A stretch of DNA of 64,000 bases from Paralichthys olivaceus (taxonomy: Eukaryota; Chordata; Actinopteri; Pleuronectiformes; Paralichthyidae): contig NC_091095.1 in the NCBI RefSeq assembly GCF_024713975.1, positions 4,500,001 through 4,564,000 of the forward strand. The letters run 5' to 3'. Below the pieces are notes generated by a model. It worked only from the letters and a program-made list of their open reading frames with translations, did no database searches and was not told the origin of the DNA. Within the stretch, counting starts at the first letter, position 1. Every line of letters starts with the position of its first letter. This document shows positions 13,891-27,800 of this stretch, piece by piece. The position numbers were made by a program, and so were the translations under genes.

Positions 13891-16800
13891 TCGATGAGAG
13901 TTAGTGTCGCAGGTCCGAGTCATGCGTCCACAGAGCGCGCAGAGTTCCTGGAGGGAGTCCCACCTCTGGTCTCACAGCACTGACAGCGTGTGTTCACTTA
14001 ATGCAGCTGCACACTTCACGTCTCAGTCTTCTCAAAGTACTTGTCACATTTCTGTGCACGCGTCCAGGGACAGAGCTACAGAGGATAAACGGATTCTGAG
14101 ACAAAAAGCTTTGCAGAAGGTCTCCTACAGAACCCATAGCTACCAGATGGAAACAATGGCAGTCACTTCTGTCCCTTTATTGTCTACTTCAGTTGGTTTT
14201 ATGTCTTTGTATTATTTTTTAACTCTTTGTGTGTTATTTTTAGTCGTTTTGCATCTGGGATAACATTTTGCAGGTGAAGCCCCCTGACCACCGGAACCTG
14301 CTCCGTTCATTTAGTAACCCATTAACCCACTAGTCTATCTTCACAAGTAACATGATTCTGTGACATGACATGGATCAGCAAAGGATCAGATACTGTCCAC
14401 ATCTTCTTCCCATTGTGTTTGCTCAGTAGATACTCCATAACTGTTTCTGTTAACTCACTTGTGACGTCACATACTCATGTCCACGGGACTTTGACAGTGA
14501 AGGACAAATATCAAGTGAAGTAACAACAGTTCACATTTTAACGTGGCCGGAGCTTTAGATTTATCACTTCATCACTGTTTGAGAGGCAGTTTTAATAATA
14601 ATAATAAGGACACGTTTAAGTGTCCTCACTTTCCAGCCCTGTCTCCTAAAATTACATTTATATATAACTAAAGTGCTTTTCTTCACTGTGGTGGCAACAT
14701 CACTGCAGGACAACATTCAATTATATTTGTATCGTATTGTTTTTTAAATGAAAAAACCCTACGTTTATCAACGGCAGTGGACCAAGACGTGACCGGAGTG
14801 AAAAGTTCATTTCTAGACCACCTGACTTTAACCGAGCGCTGTGAGAGTTTAAACACCACATTTTAAAGTATAATTATACTCCAGCTACTGCAAATGGATA
14901 TTTACTGCCAAACAAAACAGAATGTCTGAACATTTTACTGATAATGTTCATAATCACACTTTAGTAACTTTCCAAATATGTTAATTCAACAAAATACATT
15001 AACTGAATTAAATCGACAATGTTCAAAATCTGGACGCCCCATGTGGAGGCTTGAGTCCTCGCAGCTTCAGCTCTGACCTGGATCTTTCCTGCATGCCCCA
15101 AAATCTGCAAGTAGATATATTCATCCAGATAAATCCCATAGGGACGTTGTCATCTTCTGGGAATTGCTCCTTTAAATATTATTACTCATTAACTCATTTC
15201 CAGACAAACTCTGAGTGAAGTGAGGAGAGAAAGTGGGAGTGGAGGACACAGAGAGCGAATGCTGGATTTGACTCAGCGACCTCCCAGCGGCACCTCAGCC
15301 AAGTAAAGACACCTTTTGCTAGCTGAGGAAAACTGTCACCTTTAAAGTGCACAACACAGCATCTGAATATTCAGGCAGAGTTTAATGACTGTTCCACTCT
15401 GACACACCTCATCAGTCATTTTGATGCTCAGGACAGAGGTGAAATGCCGACGAGGAGGGTTGAACCTACCTACATAAATATTTGATTGTTTTCTACTCTA
15501 CTGTATATTCATCAAGAGGACACTTGGATTTCAAAATATGATGTCCATCACTCAATCAACCACATCTACATTGATCGTAGGCCTGCATAAAGACATTTTA
15601 CACGTTAGACAAACGCCCACAAATGTCAGTCATCCACAAATATCTCCGGAAACACAACGCCAAATATAAAACTGACCTTCAAACCAGGAGGAAACAGCAG
15701 TGGAGCTTCTGTTGTTGCCTGTGAAGGTCATGAATGGGATCAGCAGTAGCTTAGCCTCGCTGGTGTGCACCCACGCAACCTTTGATCCCCGCTCTCAGCC
15801 GCACGCTGTTTGGTATCAAGGTCGTGTGTCGCCGGCTGCTGCAACAGTCCCTCTCTGATGAAGGTCTCCTCGGTGGAGGGCAGCTTACAAAAGAGATTCG
15901 CCTTCCACTTTATGTGAGGATTGAGATGTGGTGTGTGGAGCAGTAAACGATTCCAATTCCACGTGGTTCACTGCTCAAGCCCAAAGAAAATATAACAAGT
16001 GTGAGAGGAGCCTCAGACCCGAAACAACGGGTTCCAGATCAAACTGAACTGAACTTTTCAAAAAGTAGTAGGGAAAGCTTTAAACAGATGAAGAAAAAGA
16101 AGCGGAAGCGGCTCACAGGGTGCTTGGAGTCTTTTCCTCTGGTGTTTGAATAGCGAGGACATTCATTTTTCTGGTGCTAAAATCATAATGATATGTCAGA
16201 GGCAAGACAATTAACAAGGGGATTGCTTCTTTCATTTTGCCCATACAAACAGAAATACTACTTTATTCAAAAACAACTCGCTAACGTCAGACGAACACCT
16301 GACTACAAACCAATCAAGGTCAAGTATTCACAGACACAGTTGCAATGTGGAAACAAAACTAACTGGATCAAATGGAAACAATGGGACAGTTGCCGCGTTC
16401 CAGACAACTCGGATGTCAAATCCTCCGACATCCCTGGAAAATCAAAGTCAGAGGTCTGACTTGAATGTACTCTTCACAGACGAGCAGTTGTCTGACGTCA
16501 CACCTCTTATGAACTGGAGTGTGTTTCCAAAACGTGCGTCGTTGTCCCTGCTCTGCTTTGTTTCTGTGTGAACGGAGGCTGCACTGGTCACAGCTGAATT
16601 GTCTCATGACAAGTCTAATAAACATCAGCTTCTCACGCTCAGCCATCTTTGTCACTGTGCATTGGAACGCTAGGAAGTCGGACATTTTGAGTCAGAATAT
16701 CAGAAGACATGAACCCCTTGGTCTGAACTTTCATTTCTAACATATGATCTGAAGATTTACATTGTGTCTATGGTCATGTAGACATTTTGACTCGATTTTA

Positions 16801-17331
16801 CCTATATCAGTGACGGGCAATAATTTTCCAATGAATATAATCTTCATCTTTTTCTCTCTCATCCCATTATTTGTAGAGATATCTGGGAAAATGTGTAAAC
16901 GTTGATCTTTGACTGCAAACATTTGAACAACTGACTGTATATTTAATGAGGTCAAAGAAATTTAATTAAAATGCTGCATTATTGTTCTGGTGCAAAGAAA
17001 CTTATTTAGCTGAGATTTCACTGCTCTACTGTACCTCTGAAACATTTACAAGACCTCAGCTCGGAGTGAGCTGCACAGCACCCGGTTCATTTCCCCACTG
17101 ATACAGTGCACTGCCAACACTGATGAAGCCGCTGCACGATCATATCCAACAAAGCATGCACGGTAAGGAATGAAAGCTGGCAGCAGAAATGAAAGGAGGC
17201 ACATGTTCATACGCGACGAAGGAGGGACGGAGAAGAACAATGACTGTGGAGTGATACACGAGAGGAAGCACTGCGGTAAGAGACAGCAGGTAATATCATG
17301 CCAGTGGGACTGAGAGTGGGAGTGACAGGGG

Positions 17332-17334
<3 letters not shown>

Positions 17335-17363
<29 letters not shown>
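17335..17363 (+). repeat. (AC)n microsatellite
   Basis: About 14 AC dinucleotides without interruption. Confidence 0.95.
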
Positions 17364-18431
17364 GCAGGAGTCAGTGGACTGTGTAATGGTATCTGCTGTC
17401 TAATATCCAGAAAAGGAGAGAGGTGTGCACATCCACAGCAGACATACGCCACACAAACTGAATTTAATGGCTCCCAAAAATTATTATTTGACTCATTATG
17501 TACATTAAAAAAGTAGAGTTAGGAGGAGAGTGACTCAGAAACTTTATATTTATCTTCCTTGTTTCCATTAACATATCATCAACCACCACATAATAGAGAT
17601 TGGCACTGCAGCATATTAATGAGATAATAAAAGATGGAAACCTGGACAAGACTATATGTTAAGAAGACTTTTAAACAATAAATCCTTTATAGAAAAAAAA
17701 CCTGGACATTCAAAGCTAAGTCGTCCTTGATGTTCCCCCTTCCCTTTGTGTAAAACACACTCCCTCTCTCGACATGACAGTGGCGTAGATTGGGAACATA
17801 ATGCCGCCATAACCAACCTCTCCTCCTGTGAAAAGCCAAATTGAAAATTGGATTGATGCTATTTGTCCTCTTGATTATTTGTTTCCGTATGTGAGAGATG
17901 TGAAGAAATGGCCTTTACAATCAGACAGGAACTCTTCTGCAGCGGAGGTGCGAGGAAAGTCATTTCTCCCACATTGTGAAAATCCATCGACAGGCTGACT
18001 TGTTGAGATGCTTGATTTCCTTCTCTTATAGAACGAGTGCGGAGCTTAGTCCCAGTGACGGGAGGAAGCTGCTGTTTGATCTGAAGGTGCAGAGACAGCC
18101 AGGAGGCTAATGCTGACTTCATATCAGATCTGTCTGTCTACATCTGCTCATTTGTTCGGGTTTCTGTTCTGCAGATTCTAGCTTTAGTTAGGCCAACACT
18201 CAGCTGCCTCAGAAGGAGAGCTAATCCTCAACGAAGAAAGACAAAGAGGTGAAGAGAATCCACGGCTTCGTAATGAGCCCCAGTAGAAATGTAAAGAAGA
18301 GGAGAGGTAGCTGCTAATATCATGTAAGAGATTACAAAAATAAGAGACAATATGTTAAATGAACTGTATTTATATTACAACTTCTGGCCTTACAGCACAA
18401 GTCATATTCACACACACACACACACACTTTT

Positions 18432-18560
18432 GTAGAGGTTCAGTGTCTTGCTCAAGGACACTTTGTAATGCAATCTAGAGGAGCCAGGGATCGAACTATG
18501 GATCTTCAGGATAGTGGACGACCCTCTCTGCCTCTTCTGATCCACATCTGCCCCAACAAT
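18432..18560 (+). repeat. Teleost dispersed repeat next to a (GT)n run
   Basis: The series 'ggttcagtgtcttgctcaag', 'gacactttgtaatgcaatct', 'gagccagggatcgaac', 'gatagtggacgaccctctct' and 'catctgcccc' is a lightly diverged copy of a very common fish repeat ('...gtgtcttgcccaaggacac...gggatcgaacc...'). It is recognised from memory of teleost genomes. Confidence 0.7.
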
Positions 18561-18581
18561 CAGCCCAGTTTATTTTGGAAA

Positions 18582-18583
<2 letters not shown>

Positions 18584-18639
<56 letters not shown>
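18584..18639 (+). repeat. (GT)n microsatellite
   Basis: About 28 uninterrupted TG/GT dinucleotides. The ORFs read through it on both strands are artefacts. Confidence 0.95.
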
Positions 18640-18640
<1 letters not shown>

Positions 18641-21600
18641 TGCTGGATCATTAACGAATGTAGAATTGCAGAATATACAAAATGCATCAAATTACAAATT
18701 AAAATCTTGTTAACAATTGTGAAATTCAGAATTTGATGGCTATGTCCTTTTTTTCTAATGGTAATTATTATTAATTCTGATGGTTGATTTTGAAGTGATC
18801 TCGATTAGATTTCATTTGAAGCTTTTAATTACAAAAAAGGTTTTATAATTAGTTTTCAGTAACTGACTGTGAAGGAAGCAACTCTCTGCTTCTACAAAGA
18901 GGCCGGCCACGGAGACGTAGGAACTGAAAAGAGATTCAAGAACAAGCATTATTCTGAACTTGGTAATAAATAATAAATAAAACTGTATTCATGAATCACT
19001 TCTCATCACAAAGTTACACATTGCTCTGTAGGAAAGAAAACACCAGAGCAGGAAAACAATGAAATCATAAAACAAGATGAAAGTGTCAATGTCACAAGAA
19101 GAGGAAAACACACAATGGGAAAATTTGAAAGTAAAATATTTTGTGAATCTTATTTCAAGGGAACTTTTGTTCTTAAAAATACTTTAACTTATTGTTTCTG
19201 TCACTTGGCGGCAGCACAACCAGTGGAAACACGAACCACTTATTTACACACATTAACTTCATCATCAACTTTCAGGACGTCCACAGTGTGTTTACTGCGA
19301 ATAAATAAAGTTAAAAGTTGCACCTGAAGATGGCGCTGATGAGAGTGAACCGGCCATAAAAACAAAAACGAGCTGAACGATGCTAAATTAAAGCAGGGAA
19401 TCAAGTTAGAGTAAATTATGTGATCACAGCTCCAGGAGAAATATATACATAACATACAGAACGACCATTTGACCCCCTACTGATATAAAAATAATATAAC
19501 ATCATAAAGCTTTGATTTCTCTATAGGAATAATATCAATTCCAAGAGAAAATCCTGACAAAGATTGAATATAATTTTCCACCTCAAATCTATTTTGGGCA
19601 GATCATGAAGCTGCTGTGTCAGAAAGCATCAACTGTTGGTTTTCATTCCTTTCTTACCTGCTGTCAACCCTACTTAGCATATTGTGCTAATGAGTCTCGC
19701 GAGCCTGAGAAAATAATTGCCTCATTTATCCAGACTTCCACGTCACTTTGATATTGAAATAGTTTTGCACATTAATATGTAAACATGCACACACACACAC
19801 ACACAGAATTCCTCCCTCAACAATACGTCTTTCTCTTTTTTGCTTCTCAGGAATAATCCCGTGAAAAGCCAGCGTTCAGTTTCAGACCAGTGAATCCAGT
19901 AATGTCAGCTCGCCTCTGGGCATGCAGCTCTTCATTTGTGCTACTTCACATTATTTTCACATTTCTTCACCTTCCCTGGCAACATCCTTTCAAACGATGA
20001 GATGGAGAGAGGCTCTTCTAGTGAAGATGAGCAACAAGAGGTGGATTTTTAATGGCTCTGGAATGTATTTCAGCTCGACATATCTGTGCATGGCTTGTTC
20101 CCAACCACCGATACTTGTACACCAAGGGGTACTTCCACAGTTGCCGGCGGCAACATGTACCTCAACTCATTTGGGGAAAAAAGCGTGTGAAATTGTCTAA
20201 GAGATCCATGGTTGAAATGGATAGCTACAAGAAATGGGCTGATTTAACAAGCTAGAAATTGTCAATAAAGTGTTAAAGATAAATAGATCGATAGTCAAAG
20301 GAGCCTAATAATAGAAAATTAATGGATAAATGTTTGAAATACAATGAATTAATAACTGACAGAGCTATCTTCTAGTAATGTTTAAATGGCTGAAACAGAT
20401 TAAGCTAAAAATAAGTAAAATTGTTGAAGCTCAAGATGCTTTGGCTTCACTCTACTGAGCTGTCATGTTGTTCAAATGTTGGATTAGAAAATATATGGTT
20501 TTAAATTTAAATGTATCAATGGTTTAAAAATATATGAATAAATGGTTAAAACAGGAAAATCCTATTCAGAGTCGCATAAGCTGCAATACAACTATTGTTT
20601 CACTCCAATTGTTGTTGATTGATTTATTGCAAACTTACACACCAACTTAATAATTAAAAATGTTGTTTATATATGGAAAAATATACGATCACTACGTCGG
20701 CCATCAAATTTAAAACTGGAGTCTGTTACATTCCAGCCAAACAACGATACACAATGCTGATGCCTGTATTGTTGCCTTGTAGAGAGGCATCAACCGGCAA
20801 TGATTGGTTTTCCAGAACTGAAAAGGGAGCAACTGTCATGTCTGAGACAGACTGAGCTCGAGCAGATGGGACTACAGTAGTACATATGGTGGAAAATAGA
20901 GGAAGGAAAGTTTCCTAAGCATTATAAAAAGTTCAGGATGGGTGGGTTTGGGGTGGGAGACATCACAATCGTGTAAGTTTGGTTCTCAGAGTCCTGATAC
21001 GCCCAAAACTTATCGCTGATGCACACAGTTCCTTGCACAGTTCCCATCAACTTCAATGATCGCTCTTATCTCCAGTTTGAGAGTGTGAATGGCTTCAGCT
21101 GCCTCATTTACATTTCACACAGGTCTTTACACTCTGTGAATGTTGGAGCATTTCCTGATATGGAATTAGAGAGAATGGATTATTCATGGCTGAACATTTG
21201 AGCACAGTACATTTAACGCAGGAGTTCTCGGCACTCGTGTGTCAGCTCATTCACTGACTGAATATTGGTAGAAAAAGGTTATTTCACCTCAGCGTCCTTA
21301 ACGGTTGAGCTCAGCTGATATGAGATGATGAAATTTCATACTGGAACTCGTCCGAACCAATGATTGTATTGGACTTGCTCATGAAATAGTGAAAGTGTGG
21401 TTGAGCTGGACTGCTCCCTGGTATAAGTACATGTGACTCTACTGCTAAAAAGCCTGTGCGGTCACAGCTTGACTGCAGAAATTAAATTATCTTAATGTGA
21501 AGATAATATCAAATAATTTTTACATTTTTCCCACTCGGCTCATATTCCACCAGTAAATGATTTGGCAGCTCCAGTTGATAAGGGAGTAATTCGAGGTTTA

Positions 21601-22354
21601 CTGGACAGTGCAGCCTATCAAGCCACTTATCCAAATATGATGCTTTCATTTGCTGCTAAACAAAATGGATCATTTTTGCTTTGCAGCTGTTCCACTCTCC
21701 AATCTACTGTGGTCATGTTTTCCACATGCTCCCATTTATTCTGCAAACCAAACGGAGTCGGCCAAGTTATCACTACACTCTTCTTCTAGCTTTTTATTCA
21801 CAACATCTGCTGCACTTTTGGCAGGTCATTTGGTTAAAAAAAAAATAGAAAAACTCCAGCTCCATTGCCGTGATCTCCCTGAAGAACCTCAAAATGCCTT
21901 AGTTGCATTATTCATTCATTTTCCTGCTCGGGGTCACATGGAGTCAGGAGGCCAGTCCCAGCAGACACCGGGTGAAAGGAGAAGGTAAACAGCTGGTGAC
22001 CATTCGAACGCTGAGGCTCAAGCCAGACTCAGACTACTGAAGTTTTAAAACCGATTTTAAATCAGGTTGCGACATAAGTAGAAACTTCAAAGATGCTTTT
22101 TTCTCTCATCTCAAACGTGCCAATCTTTGCAAGATTTAAAAAAATAGGATGCATCTGACACATTTTAACACCAGAGGGAGCAATGCACCGTTATGACCTC
22201 TCTCAGGGGGAAGCAGATATAAACATTATGGAGATGGTGCAACAAACTTGTTATAACATTAATTGTTCTTTGACAGTTGTCTGCTTGCTGTTGTCTTCAA
22301 TTAGCTGTAAAAGTACTCAAATCATTATTGTAATTTATTGAAGCCATATCATCT

Positions 22355-22735
22355 GGATCGCCCCCCAATCACTGGCTGCCTCTAGAGGGCCTCCTCCATG
22401 TTGGCAGATGGGACATGGGCCAAATTAAAAAGTCAAAGTACACATCAAATAAATTAAAGATGTTTTTCTTCATTTCAGGTATGGCTGTTCCATTTTTCTA
22501 ATACATTTGTTTTGAATTGGTTATTTTAGGCAGAATAAAAATAGTGGCTTACCATCGTGATTGACAAATGAGACTGACGTAATCGGTCAAGTGCGTCTGT
22601 CGACTCTTGATCCAAGTGGCATTAAAAAAAGCACTAGATGGCAGCTCCCATATCCAAAATATTTTGTCTTCATTTACAATGAGAGAGAGCGGAGACGCGT
22701 CGTCTATCTTTATACACAATCATTGAGTTGAACAT
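22355..22735 (+). repeat. Non-autonomous interspersed repeat, family A, copy 2
   Basis: It shares with the copy at 1110-1505 the left core ('gccccccaatcactggct', 'cctcctccatgttg', 'gatgggaca') and the right end ('gtctatctttataca'). A middle stretch, 'gactgacgtaatcggtcaag', matches the position of 'gctattggccaagcgtgtga' in copy 1. It is about 380 bp and non-coding. Confidence 0.6.
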
Positions 22736-25700
22736 GGGGCCCAAGCTCCGAGATCAAATTCCTCCACCAGCTGACCGGAGGGTTGAATCAGGGATGAATC
22801 TGACAGTTTAGTTCCAAACCTTTGGGAAATCAGGTATTATTATTGTTTTTATTGATGTTCAGTAATCTTCCTGTAAGTCGGCGCTGGGCAATTGTAAAAT
22901 ATTCTGGCCTGTGAAGGTTTTGTCAGTATCGGCTGGAGAGCAGCTTCACGTCTGTGCCCAGTCACCCTTGTAATGAAAACAAACACAGCCCCAAGGTGTT
23001 ACTTATGAGACTAGATTTACACGGCAAGGTCAGACAAGGGAAGAGAAAACAACAGTCTGAAAAGTGATATCAGTATTCATGTTTTCCTTTGGCTCATCCT
23101 TGGGTCGGTTCACAAACAACACTTTTTCTTAACTCCATTTTTCAATGTCCAGGAAGACACTCGCTTCGTCCCGCACTTCACCTCTTCTGCATTTATTATT
23201 GATTAATGAATTATTTATTTTGGATTAATTACTTTAAAGTAAAAGTCACAGTTTTGAATCAGGCAACAAGCCTCCTGCAGCTGACTGACAGGAGCATTGT
23301 TGAGATTCGCAGGGTGTCGGTACGACTCTGCATGCCGGACATCATCGTGTCTGAGTAATATCATCACAAACGCTCCCCAAAACATCTGCTTGTCAGAAAT
23401 CCCAGATAACACGCAGTACTGCAGCTCTTTGATCGACTTTGATGTGAAGTGAATGAAGCTGTGAATCAGCTGGATGGTTAAATCTGAATCTTTTACTCCT
23501 CCACCAGGCACAGTTTCCTGATTTAACTTGAGTTAATTAAAAAGAACAGAAAGAACAATATAGAATTTAATTTCACTTACTAAATTAAAAGATTGTTGAA
23601 AAGAATTCAGCATGTAGCTGGAAAGTTACAGCTCTGCTCTGGTCAAAATGGAGGAAATTCTACATGTTACACATACATAGGGATTATACTGTACATAGGA
23701 AAAACATGACATTACGTTAGCGTAAGCTCAAATATAAAGAGTCCACAGGAGGACGATGTGTAAAAAGCAACACATTAGTGTCAGACTGAGTAAGAGTCAG
23801 CTTGATGAGCACTGAACTAAATTAAAAACGACAAATCAACAAAAGCAGCTGTTGTAGAAATGAAAACGCCACAGATTGAAATTCATATCACAAATTAACT
23901 CTTTAATGTATTTTTTTTTAAACTCAATTTCTATTGTATAAAAACATCCATTCATTCCTCTCTGTCCAGCTGTTATTACAGATGTCTAATTTAACCGTGT
24001 CTCTCTTCAACTCCCTCACAACCATTTCTGTCACAATCTTTGAACACATGCAAATAAAACCTCAATATTGAATGAACCATAATTTTAAAATACAATAGGC
24101 TGTGTATCAAGGATGCATCTTTATTACTTCTTATATCAAGCCCCCAGATTTGGTCTTGTAAACTTAATTTCTAAATCAAACACTGGAGTTATTAGGATTG
24201 ATTCATTTAGTTAAAACAAATGTGCAACATCGTGCTCTTCTGTCTGTGAGGTTTTTATAATGCTAGAATTTGCTAATTGGCTCTTAAATCTCATTACAAA
24301 CATTTTTTATATACAAACTGAGAGAGAGACAGCTGCCCTCTCAGACATGTCGCTGATGATAAAAATAGTTCCCACATCCCGAGCAGATGGAGGCTGACAG
24401 GTTTTGACATGAACCCGTACATGACATCAGCTCTGCAGGATTCTGCTCATTTGTCAGCTGCAGCCTGGCCTGGACATCAGCAGCTCACCTGAGTTCACCA
24501 TCAGGAGGACGCCAGCCTGCAGAGCGGCGGCTACAGCTGCATGGTTAGCATCCCACCAACAGCTACTGTCTTATCTAATCGTCCACACAGACGAGCAGAA
24601 GACTGAACAAATAAATGTGTTTCCAGGCGGAGGTGATGAAGAGGTCCTGTTTTTGGTGGCAAGCTATATTTTCTCTGAATGGAGTGTTTACTTTCAATTT
24701 GCCACCTCCTGTGTACCACAAAAGCTTCCCAGCACTGAAAATGCCCAGAACCTGAATTTAATTTGGATAAACAAAAAAAAATATATATATATATGTGTGG
24801 TTACTTCGAATATCTGGAAAAAGGATTTTATAGAGCTAGTGCAATAGCCGTCTTTTATAGACTATTTAAATAATCTGCTATCTCCTCGAGTTAAAGCTTT
24901 ATTCAAGGTCTGTATGACACCAGAGATACTCAGGGACCCTTGAGCTGAAAGTACAACGTTAAGGAAGGGAGGTTTGTAATAAATTAATTAAGTTAAAGGA
25001 AGTATAGCTAAAATATATATTTTTTAAATTACAAATGGATCTTTGCTGGAGGGGTTTTACTGTTTTACCTTCTAATGGATTCAGGAGACTTGGCCAGGTC
25101 AGAGTTGTTGTTGTCTTTTGACAAACTCTTTCCTTCAGTGTGTTTGGGATCGTTCTAATGTTGGAAAATTCCTCTCCTGCGTAACAAGCTTCTTGAACCT
25201 GAGAGCCACATTTTCACAGTGTGTGGGAATGCAAATTTGCATTCATTGTGCCATCAATCTCTCCTGCAGCCTCGTATCAGCTCCCCCTCACCTCCATGTA
25301 TCACGACAGGTGCAGTCACCATAGCAGTCCTGACCAGCTCAACATCGAGCGTGCAGGATCCAAACTAATTTTATTTGATTCCTTCTGACAAAAGAATGAG
25401 CTTCCAAGATTCATCAGGCCTCTTTTCCTGTTTGTTGTTGAAAAGTAATCATGCACTTTTTTGCCGTTTCTTCGACCACAGAGTTTGATGCCATGCGATG
25501 TCTGATCCGTCACTGATAACCAGACAGTCCTTGTGCCAAGTCTGAAGCAATTACCCATCCGCTTTTCAAATCAAGGTTACACAAAGAGTGAATCATGAGG
25601 CATCATTTTTTTGGAGACAGCAACTGTGCTTCCATTATTGACTTCAGAGCCTCCTAACCTGCTCTTGTAAGTGTCATGGTCTAGTTTATTACTTTTCCAG

Positions 25701-27639
25701 ACATGTGGAGCCATGTTGTATCACAGTTTGTGAGATGATGTAATTTTAGATCATTAAACATTTTAGTGATATTGCACAAGGGGTTTAATCAGGTTTGTTT
25801 CATAATGTAGCTGTGAATAATTTTCATTAAATATACTTTTTTTTTTGTCCCCAATCCAATCAGATTTCAATGTGCTACTTTATATTACCACACCATCCTC
25901 TCCCCTCTCCTGGATTCCAGTTGAGATATACTGTAAAATACAATTTCTGCCAAAAGAAAAGATCTCTCTATTCCAGGAGATCTCTCAGTTGAGGTGATAG
26001 ATGGTTTTCTGGTGTTTACCCAGAGGACAGAAAGAGAGAGTGAGAGACAGAGACAGAGAGAGAGAGAGACGGTGTGGGGTCGTGAAACCTGTTTTTTTTT
26101 TTTTATTTAACTGAAAGCTACTGTCTATGCAAGACAATCATCAGCACTGTCAGGAGGAAGAAAGCGAATCAATCCGGGGTGGGAAATGGACTGTGCTAAA
26201 TTAAAACAGACTGAAAAGTTCTCCTGTAATTATCACTGTGCTCAATTGGCCTTAACATGATTGCTGAAAGGTTATTTGTAGTTCAGGCAAGAAGAGCTAA
26301 AGTGGGACAGTCGTTCCTGCAGATTAGTCTGAGAACATCACTATCAGAGGAGGAACGTCGGGACAGAAATCTTCAACCTTGAGTCCGTCAGAGCAAAAAC
26401 TTGGACGTGTAGTTGCTTAAAGCTTGAGGGGTATGAACCTGTTCGGATTTCACCCGGTAGGTGTTTCACTCAGCTGACATTGATCTTTAGTGAGTGCGTG
26501 AGAGGAACATATGTATTGCAGTAGTGTTTGAGCACTGAGGAAGAGGAGAAGCTCTCTGGAAAGCTGCGGGGTATTGAGAGTGTTGTGGAGCGTGATATTA
26601 AGGCCAAAGCTTCCCACTGAGAGGCACCATCAGACCAGTGACTATGACAGACAAGACCCCTGAGCTGGAACAACACCAGGGAATGAGCAGAGGTGAGTTA
26701 AAGCTTCTGCCTGAACAGACACTCATATTTAACATATGGCTCAGTTTAACATCCACCTCCAACCAGGTTTTATCTGCCTCCTTTGGGTCTTTTAGACGTT
26801 AGACAATGTGCAGGTGTCCTCTCGTGAGGGCACTAATGAACCTTGATATATAGAAACAGACTCAAGTTGAAAATGGATCCGAACTGTCGGTGACTTTCCA
26901 GCTTTTTGTCCCTGCTATGGGTAAAAGGTCAAAATCATCAAATCCAACAATCACTGTAAACTGCACACGTGCAGGCACAGAAAACTTGACAGACAGCAAC
27001 AGCACAAAGTCACTAAAGCTGTTTTCAAACGTGACCTGTGGAAAGTTCTCTGCTCAGACGCTTTCGCAACAGCAACAAATCCTCTGCATCATTCAGGTGA
27101 GGGGTGGAGCAGCAGGCGGAGACAGGAAGTGACGTTTTAACTCAGCAGCGATCATGCGATGTTGTTTACAACACATCGTCAGCTCTGATCAGCACAAACT
27201 CTCTTGACAGCTTTGTCGGTGGGTTCTACATGTGTTGCACCGAAGATATTGCTTTTCATTTGCGCATTTGTGGCGTGTTAGAAGCGTCATTAACTAATAA
27301 ATAATGACAGAACAGCTTGCTCCTAATGCGTTAAATAAAGTCAACGTTACCCTCGTAAACTTTATTTTTCCATGGCTGCCCTTTCTCCTCTTACTCACTG
27401 CCCCATTTTCTTCACACAGCAATTGTCTGCTACAGTTTAAACCTCTTTTCCACCAGGACGATGGCCGCGCCGTTCACAAACTGCTCCTTTTGTGTGACTG
27501 CAATGCCCCAATTTCCATCCTATTTGCTACAGAAAAAGAAATGATGGCATGTCATCGTTAAATCTTTGATTTGAAGGTATTCACAAAGCTCTGCGCAGCT
27601 GCTGCTGCTGCTTTTGCTCAAGTTTTCACAAAATGGCGT

Positions 27640-27800
27640 AAATTCTCACCCATGACCAACGTCACCAACAAACATTCACGAAACTGGGTGGAACGATGAC
27701 ATATGGGTCAGGGAGGAACCCAATGTATTATGGTGCAGCTCCGAATCAGTGGGTGGATTCAATAATTGTTTTTTTTACTTTAATTTTTAAGAGTGTGTGA
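27640..27800 (+). repeat. Diverged teleost dispersed repeat (family B)
   Basis: 'acgaaactgggtggaacgat', 'gggtcagggaggaacccaat' and 'atggtgcagctccgaatcag' parallel the elements around 50850-51000 ('atgaaacttggtggaaggat', 'gaagaagccactcattttg'). Both resemble a common fish repeat containing '...acttggtggaaggatg...'. It is non-coding. Confidence 0.5.

Noticed and set aside
13588-13923. 111-aa minus-strand ORF across the GC-rich island
   Set aside because: It is in a different frame from the signal-peptide exon, has low-complexity Ser/Ala/Glu composition, and is better explained as 5'UTR.
26644-26692. Plus-strand ATG followed by 16 codons (MTDKTPELEQHQGMSR) and a GGTGAGT donor, resembling a first coding exon
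   Set aside because: No following exon was found before the ncbp2 3' end, there is no CpG island, and the peptide was not recognised. Chance occurrence is likely.
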